Assembly: GCA_030621455.1 (NCBI GenBank)
Contig: JAUXHQ010000113.1
Coordinates: forward strand, 1 to 6,656
Source of the DNA: Deltaproteobacteria bacterium
Lineage (GTDB): Bacteria; Desulfobacterota; UBA8473
Length of the DNA: 6,656 nt
Direction of reading: 5' to 3'
Under the pieces are notes generated by a model, which saw only the letters and a program-made list of their open reading frames with translations, was not told where the DNA came from and made no database searches. The translations under genes were made by a program, and so were the position numbers. Of this stretch, positions 1 through 3,942 are shown piece by piece (the stretch's first letter is position 1; every line of letters begins with the position of its first letter).

Positions 1-100
1 TAACATTCTCATGAGGTATCGAGTATCTTGAAACTTTCCATGATAACTCGGTCTCATCAATCCCATAAGCCATTCTAGCTGAAAAGTCTACCAAGATCAA
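1..100 (-). CDS. possible start of an unrecognised gene downstream of comEC (partial, runs off left edge)
   Basis: On the minus strand the frame stays open from the end of comEC to the window edge. The best-supported start is TTG at 100-98, whose last two bases are the first two of comEC's TGA stop, giving a TTGA overlap. A GGAAG ribosome-binding-like stretch ends seven bases before it. The peptide would begin MILVDFSARMAYGIDETELS, continue WKVSRYSIPHENV and be cut by the edge after 33 codons. An ATG at 73-71 is the alternative start but has no clear ribosome binding site. I do not recognise the family. A stop-start overlap suggests translational coupling and one transcript with comEC. With only 33 codons visible, a chance open frame cannot be excluded. 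Confidence 0.35.
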   Translation of the reverse strand, partial: MILVDFSARMAYGIDETELSWKVSRYSIPHENV

Positions 101-2565
101 TGTAATTCTTCCGGCTGACCGGTCCGAAACCTCTTGACCGAGAGTGACTCCCCGTCCGTTACCATGGTAATCGCCCCATCTCTATCGGTTCGGTATGTTT
201 CGCAGCCCGGATTCCTGTATCTATCAACAATCTCTTTCCTGGGAAGCCTGAACCTGTTCTTGTAACCCGCGCTGAAGACTGCATGAGAGGGGCGAACCAA
301 GTTCAAGAACCCCTTTGTACTGGATGTGAGACTTCCGTGGTGGGGAACCTTTATCACGGTGCTCTCCAACCATTCTCCCAGTTCAATTAGCCTTGTCTCT
401 GCCTCCTTTTCTATGTCTCCTGTGAAGAGGAAACTCACTCCCTTGAACGTTAACTTCACTACAAGTGAGTTATTGTTGAGGGATGAGTGGGAACCGCTCT
501 CTTGATGCCCGAACATTTTGGCCGGAGGGCTATAGACATCCACCCTCACCCCGTTGATATTTCCGGGTGGGGTCAGGATGTTCATTTCTGTCTCTTTCAG
601 TCCCTTTTGCTCTATTATCTCCATAAGTTCATGATAGGGTTTCTGGTTCGTACCCTGCCCGTTGGTCCATATTTCCTTTACCCCGAAGTTCCCGGCAATA
701 AAGCGAAGTCCATTGAGATGATCGGGATGGGGGTGGCTTAAAACGAGGTAATCAACCCTTCTTATCTTCTCCTTCCAAAGGAAAGGCGCAAGAATATTTC
801 TGCCAGTATCAAAACTGTCGTTGTAAAAACCGCCGCCATCTATAACCATCCTCTTGCCCTTTGGGAATTCAATGACGGCGGAATCACCCTGGCCTACGTC
901 CAGAAATGTTACACGAAGGGTCTTGTTGAAATTTTTAATATAGTACCAATAAGAGTAGTCTGATGCGATCAGCGCCAGGAGAGTTACAGCAACATATCCG
1001 GCCCATTTCAGCTTTCCTATATTAAAGAGGAAGATAAGAAAGATGTAGAATAATATTATCTCCGGTATTGTAGGGGTAGTGATCCAAAAAGAGATGCCGG
1101 GAAGACGCGAAAATGACCCAACTGCATAGACGACACAGTCAATTACGATGGAATCCAGGCCAAGGAGGAACGATGCCAGAGGAGGCGAAATAAAGATTGT
1201 CAGACCAACCAACAGGCTCAGGGGTACGACGATGAAACCAACTACAGGGACTATCACTATATTTGAAAGGAACCCGAGGAGAGCAACCCTGTTAAAATTA
1301 TACGCAACAATAGGACCGGTTCCCAGGGTGGCAGCCATGGATACGAGGGCTAGAAGGCCGATGTATTTGCCGATATTCTTGGCCGCCGGATGGACGGGAT
1401 TAGCAGGTAGGCCTGGGATCAATGACAGATAATGCACGAACCTGGGGACCAAGTAGACTATCGCCAGCACAGAGACAAAGGACAATTGAAATGATACATG
1501 GAAGATAGAGGGTGGTGAAATTAGCGTGATGATAAAGGCTGCCATGGCCAGGGTGTTGTACAAATCTCTCTGCCTATTAATTATGATAGCCAGTAGAAAG
1601 GTTATAATCATGATGGTGGCTCGAAATGTTGAAGTTCCAAAACCAGCTATGAATGCGTAAAAGAGCACAGGGCATATGGTAAGGATGGCCGCGACTTTAT
1701 TGATGTCCAGCGCCAGCATCAACCTTTGAGATAACCTCAGTGCCCCCCTGGCACAAAGGAAAGCGATTAGTGCAATAAAACCGATATGGAGGCCCGATAT
1801 GGCAAGGATATGGGCTACACCGGCGGAAGTGAAGTTGTCCTTTGTCCTCTGCGAAACTTCTCCCTTTTCACCCAGAAGAAGGGCCTTGACGAGGTGCCTG
1901 TTTCTCAGTTCCGGCCTTCCATCAATAAAAGCCCTTATCTCTTCCCTCAAATCCTCTATTATTTTCCGAAAAGAGTTGCCGTCCCCTTCACCCATTCTGA
2001 CGATATCCTCATTGCTCTTAACATAACCGGTCACGAGTATCCCCTGACGGGCCAAGTACCTTGAATAGTCAAAACTTCCCGGGTTATGGAAGTTCCTCGG
2101 ACGACGCGACCTGCAGATGAACCTTATCCTGTCTCCGTATTTCAGGTGTGTTCCGGTTTCTCCTATTGTGAGCAAGACCCTTCCTGTGACTTCCGTGTAG
2201 CCGCCATTAACGTAAATCCTTTCGGCCTTTACATAGAGCCTCGATCTGTCTTCCAGCAATTTTGGCGGGTTGTACAGGGTTCCTTGAATGTTTAGATGGT
2301 CATCTGTTAAGAAGTTTGACACATGCGCATTGGGTAGCTGAGGATGGATATACGGGTTAATGAAGAGACACCCTATAAGGATGAAGATGGCAGGGAGGAG
2401 TACAGCGCTTGCATGTCTGCGGTCAAGCAGGATTGTAAACAACAGGACAAAAAGAAGGACTGCTGTGACTATCAGAGTGGGTCCTGTGGGAAGATGAAAA
2501 TAGTTGCCCACCAGAAGCCCTGTCAAGTAAGAGATTAGCAGGGGGATTAACGGCCTGTGCGTCAT
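97..2565 (-). CDS. comEC: ComEC/Rec2 family DNA-uptake channel protein with C-terminal metallo-beta-lactamase domain
   Basis: In naturally competent bacteria ComEC forms the inner-membrane channel that brings single-stranded DNA into the cytosol. This 822-residue protein has the complete family layout. Residues about 5-70 hold hydrophobic membrane segments. Residues about 80-190 form the soluble N-terminal region (DUF4131/OB-like) with the typical NPGSFDYSRYL at 161-171. Residues about 220-520 form the polytopic Competence domain with the hallmark HILAISGLHIGF at 252-263. Residues about 550-810 are a metallo-beta-lactamase fold with FLDVGQGDS, the metal-binding HPHPDH at 611-616, FTGD at 714-717 and PHHGS at 741-745. 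The metal-ligand motifs are intact, which fits the family proposal that this domain degrades the non-transported strand; that activity is inferred. The ATG start has GGAAGG (2569-2574) only three bases upstream, a tight but usable spacing. Length is normal for the family. No other competence gene is visible, so actual transformability cannot be judged. Confidence 0.95.
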   Translation of the reverse strand: MTHRPLIPLLISYLTGLLVGNYFHLPTGPTLIVTAVLLFVLLFTILLDRRHASAVLLPAIFILIGCLFINPYIHPQLPNAHVSNFLTDDHLNIQGTLYNPPKLLEDRSRLYVKAERIYVNGGYTEVTGRVLLTIGETGTHLKYGDRIRFICRSRRPRNFHNPGSFDYSRYLARQGILVTGYVKSNEDIVRMGEGDGNSFRKIIEDLREEIRAFIDGRPELRNRHLVKALLLGEKGEVSQRTKDNFTSAGVAHILAISGLHIGFIALIAFLCARGALRLSQRLMLALDINKVAAILTICPVLFYAFIAGFGTSTFRATIMIITFLLAIIINRQRDLYNTLAMAAFIITLISPPSIFHVSFQLSFVSVLAIVYLVPRFVHYLSLIPGLPANPVHPAAKNIGKYIGLLALVSMAATLGTGPIVAYNFNRVALLGFLSNIVIVPVVGFIVVPLSLLVGLTIFISPPLASFLLGLDSIVIDCVVYAVGSFSRLPGISFWITTPTIPEIILFYIFLIFLFNIGKLKWAGYVAVTLLALIASDYSYWYYIKNFNKTLRVTFLDVGQGDSAVIEFPKGKRMVIDGGGFYNDSFDTGRNILAPFLWKEKIRRVDYLVLSHPHPDHLNGLRFIAGNFGVKEIWTNGQGTNQKPYHELMEIIEQKGLKETEMNILTPPGNINGVRVDVYSPPAKMFGHQESGSHSSLNNNSLVVKLTFKGVSFLFTGDIEKEAETRLIELGEWLESTVIKVPHHGSLTSSTKGFLNLVRPSHAVFSAGYKNRFRLPRKEIVDRYRNPGCETYRTDRDGAITMVTDGESLSVKRFRTGQPEELH

Positions 2566-2599
2566 GGGCCTTCCAATATGCCAAGTGGAGCGTAGCTGG

Positions 2600-2659
2600 T
2601 AAGCTCATAAGCTGATAAGTAAAAAAACTTAGATTCTTATCGCTTAATCGCTCTTATCG
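2600..2659. repeat. cluster of iterated GATAAG-like motifs with an imperfect inverted repeat
   Basis: TAAGCT occurs at 2600-2605 and again at 2608-2613. CTGATAAG follows at 2612-2619. Facing these are CTTATCG (2636-2642), CTTAATCG (2643-2650) and CTTATCG (2653-2659). The 8-mer TCTTATCG is an exact direct repeat at 2635-2642 and 2652-2659. The left group is inverted relative to the right group: 2608-2619 can pair with 2636-2646 over 11 base pairs with one bulged T (2613), leaving an A-rich 16-base loop. The cluster lies in the divergent comEC/nadA gap and ends about 16 bases before the extended -10 element. It could be a regulator binding region, or repeat decay without function. Confidence 0.4.
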
Positions 2660-2675
2660 TCTTGACTCACTCGAT

Positions 2676-2684
2676 TGCTATAAT
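2676..2684 (+). promoter_or_regulatory. extended -10 promoter, probably for nadA
   Basis: TGCTATAAT is a perfect TGnTATAAT extended -10 element for the housekeeping sigma factor. Transcription would start near 2691, leaving a leader of about 155 bases before the nadA start at 2846. TTGACT at 2662-2667 looks like a -35 box but is only 11 bases away, too close to work with this -10. Extended -10 promoters do not need a good -35. The orientation fits nadA, the small ORF and mfd downstream. Confidence 0.5.
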
Positions 2685-2716
2685 ATGCCGAGCAATTTCT
2701 ATGCCAGGAAAAAGCT

Positions 2717-2754
2717 AAGTTGGAGTAGTATATGTTGAAAGGACTCTCCAGTTT
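2717..2754 (+). promoter_or_regulatory. hairpin in the putative nadA leader
   Basis: Bases 2717-2725 (AAGTTGGAG) can pair with 2746-2754 (CTCCAGTTT) over nine pairs, two of them G-U, with a 20-base loop. The 5' arm contains the GGAG that would serve the short ORF at 2732. The 3' arm contains TCTCC (2745-2749), which is also complementary to GGAGA (2836-2840) in the nadA ribosome binding site. No run of T follows the stem, so it is not an intrinsic terminator. A regulatory role is inference. Confidence 0.3.
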
Positions 2755-2779
2755 TGAATTGACAAAAGCCCGGATTTAA
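2732..2779 (+). CDS. possible 15-codon leader ORF upstream of nadA
   Basis: ATG at 2732 opens a reading frame of 15 codons (MLKGLSSFELTKARI) ending in TAA at 2777-2779. GGAG at 2722-2725 sits six bases before the ATG, an ideal ribosome binding spacing. It would lie on the nadA transcript if the extended -10 promoter is used. The peptide has no run of any one amino acid and no aspartate, so it does not look like a classical attenuation peptide. A frame this short with a GGAG upstream can arise by chance. Confidence 0.22.
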   Translation: MLKGLSSFELTKARI

Positions 2780-2787
2780 GATAGTTT
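2759..2787 (+). promoter_or_regulatory. alternative nadA promoter (TTGACA, 17-base spacer, TAGTTT)
   Basis: TTGACA at 2759-2764 is a consensus -35 box. With a 17-base spacer the -10 would be TAGTTT (2782-2787), matching the consensus TATAAT at only three positions. Transcription would begin near 2794, giving a leader of about 50 bases and bypassing the hairpin and short ORF. It could be a second promoter. The weak -10 makes it less convincing than TGCTATAAT upstream. Confidence 0.3.
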
Positions 2788-2797
2788 CATTTGCTGA

Positions 2798-2818
2798 TTA
2801 CCGTGTGAAATGTGGTAA
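2798..2818. promoter_or_regulatory. imperfect palindrome TTACC-N11-GGTAA before nadA
   Basis: TTACC (2798-2802) and GGTAA (2814-2818) are exact inverted repeats around an 11-base centre. In RNA the stem can extend inward through G-U pairs to a GAA loop. The element lies just downstream of the alternative promoter's expected start site and 16 bases before the nadA ribosome binding site, a suitable place for a repressor operator or a leader hairpin. It does not obviously match the NAD-regulator sites I know (NadR, NrtR, NiaR). Confidence 0.3.
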
Positions 2819-2833
2819 CGCATTGTGGAAAAT

Positions 2834-2839
2834 AAGGAG
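2834..2839 (+). promoter_or_regulatory. ribosome binding site that decides the nadA start
   Basis: AAGGAG lies six bases before TTG 2846. The in-frame GTG at 2825 has nothing better than a weak GTGG upstream, and this AAGGAG would then lie inside the coding region. The site therefore favours TTG 2846 as the start. Confidence 0.6.
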
Positions 2840-2845
2840 AATAGA

Positions 2846-3760
2846 TTGAGTAATACTAAACTACAGAGGGAGATAAAGCAACTCTTAAAGGAGAAGAATG
2901 GTATCTTGCTGGCCCATAACTATCAAAGGGATGAGATTCAGGAGCTCGCTGATCTTGCTGGCGATTCGCTAGAGCTGAGTATGGAGGCTGCTAAAACCGA
3001 TTGTGAGATTATAGTTTTTTGTGGAGTCCGCTTCATGGCTGAGAGCGCCTCAATTCTATCGCCTGGGAAGACGGTAATCATGCCCAGGCTCGACGCAGGG
3101 TGCCCCATGGCGGACATGATCTCGGCCGAGGCCCTTGCAGAAAAAAGAAAGAAAATCCCTGAAGCTACGGTTGTAACCTATGTCAACTCATCTGCTGAGG
3201 CAAAAGCCGGAAGTGATATATGTTGTACGTCGGCCAATGCTATCCGCGTAGTTAATTCTGTGCAAAGCGATACGGTATTAATGACCCCGGATAAGAACCT
3301 CGCACAATACACCTCTAAGTTCACCCATAAGAAGGTCGTATGGTGGGAGGGATACTGTCCAACCCACGATGGTTTGAAGGTGGAAGAGGTGTTGCAGACA
3401 AAGGGTAAGCATCCCGGTGCCCTGTTTGTGGCGCACCCTGAATGTACGCCCGAAGTACTTGAGCTGGCGGATCACATATGTAGTACTTCCGGGATGTATG
3501 AGTATGCGCGGAAAACGGACAATGAAGACTTCATAATAGGGACTGAAATGGGGATACTCTATCGATTGAGGAAGGACAACCCTGAAAAGAGGTTCATCCT
3601 CGCCTCTGAGAGCCTCATATGCCCGGATATGAAACTGACCACCCTGGAGGGCGTGTTTGAAGCCGTTGTGGAAATGAAGAACGTGGTAAAGGTTCCCGAA
3701 AGTGTAGGGGCACTGGCAAAGATAGCCCTGGACCGAATGTTGGCCGTCCCGCGAGATTGA
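2846..3760 (+). CDS. nadA: quinolinate synthase NadA
   Basis: NadA condenses iminoaspartate (from L-aspartate) with dihydroxyacetone phosphate to give quinolinate, the committed precursor of de novo NAD synthesis, in the cytosol. It uses an oxygen-sensitive [4Fe-4S] cluster. From TTG 2846 the protein has 304 residues, close to the short Thermotoga-type enzymes (about 300). The three cluster cysteines are present: C86 in DAGCPMAD, C171 in EGYCPTHDG and C259 in [12 protein letters not shown]. Other family motifs are AHNYQ (23-27), GDSLELS (39-45), [19 protein letters not shown] (196-200) and [10 protein letters not shown] (232-241), so the enzyme looks complete and active. The GTG at 2825 would add seven polar residues (MENKENR) and lacks a ribosome binding site. 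No nadB or nadC is in view. The small lipoprotein ORF and mfd follow on the same strand without an evident terminator. Confidence 0.96.
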   Translation: MSNTKLQREIKQLLKEKNGILLAHNYQRDEIQELADLAGDSLELSMEAAKTDCEIIVFCGVRFMAESASILSPGKTVIMPRLDAGCPMADMISAEALAEKRKKIPEATVVTYVNSSAEAKAGSDICCTSANAIRVVNSVQSDTVLMTPDKNLAQYTSKFTHKKVVWWEGYCPTHDGLKVEEVLQTKGKHPGALFVAHPECTPEVLELADHICSTSGMYEYARKTDNEDFIIGTEMGILYRLRKDNPEKRFILASESLICPDMKLTTLEGVFEAVVEMKNVVKVPESVGALAKIALDRMLAVPRD

Positions 3761-3814
3761 CTGGGAGACTTAAGGAAGCCAAAAGACAAATCGAAGGCTG
3801 TTATCGACAAATAC

Positions 3815-3820
3815 AGGAGG
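3815..3820 (+). promoter_or_regulatory. near-perfect ribosome binding site before the 33-codon ORF
   Basis: AGGAGG is an almost full complement of the 16S rRNA 3' end and lies nine bases before ATG 3830. It is the best ribosome binding site in the window and the main reason to regard the following very short ORF as translated. Confidence 0.65.
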
Positions 3821-3829
3821 TTATTTGGA

Positions 3830-3931
3830 ATGAAAAAGGTTAGATTTATGATTTTTTCAGTTGTTTTTCTTATATTACTTGTCTCCACAGGGTGCGATGT
3901 TCCATGTATTCCCGGCATAAGCCTTTTTTAG
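3830..3931 (+). CDS. small lipoprotein-like ORF (33 codons) between nadA and mfd
   Basis: Translation gives a positively charged start (MKKVRF), a hydrophobic stretch (about residues 7-18, MIFSVVFLILLV) and a lipobox-like STGC with cysteine at position 22, then the short tail DVPCIPGISLF before TAG. This is the layout of a lipoprotein signal peptide: after lipid attachment and cleavage the mature product would be only 12 residues, CDVPCIPGISLF, with a second cysteine at mature position 5. The lipobox is slightly unusual, with Ser rather than Leu/Val at -3. AGGAGG at 3815-3820 strongly supports translation. I do not recognise a named family. It starts 69 bases after the nadA stop and ends 11 bases before the usual-looking mfd ATG, so it could also couple ribosomes into mfd. 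Alternatives are a decayed lipoprotein gene or a non-functional leader. Confidence 0.55.
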   Translation: MKKVRFMIFSVVFLILLVSTGCDVPCIPGISLF

Positions 3932-3942
3932 GTAGTTTCGGC

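Noticed and set aside
487..2538. Several plus-strand open frames of 64-94 codons inside comEC
   Set aside because: They lie opposite a well-conserved full-length gene, give low-complexity or charged translations with no family motif, and lack convincing ribosome binding sites.
2423..2608. A 61-codon minus-strand frame overlapping the comEC start
   Set aside because: It overlaps the first 47 codons of comEC in another frame, its peptide has no recognisable motif, and the comEC N-terminal membrane segment is clearly the real coding frame.
2662..2684. TTGACT plus TATAAT as a classical two-box promoter
   Set aside because: The spacer is only 11 bases, far below the usual 16-18. The TG before TATAAT makes an extended -10 reading the better explanation.
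3743..3768. TCCC/GGGA inverted repeat around the nadA stop as a terminator
   Set aside because: The stem is only four pairs and no T run follows. It overlaps the coding end and would not terminate transcription.
3559..3918. A 119-codon minus-strand open frame over the end of nadA and the small ORF
   Set aside because: It is antisense to conserved NadA sequence, including the third cluster cysteine region, and its translation shows no recognisable domain.
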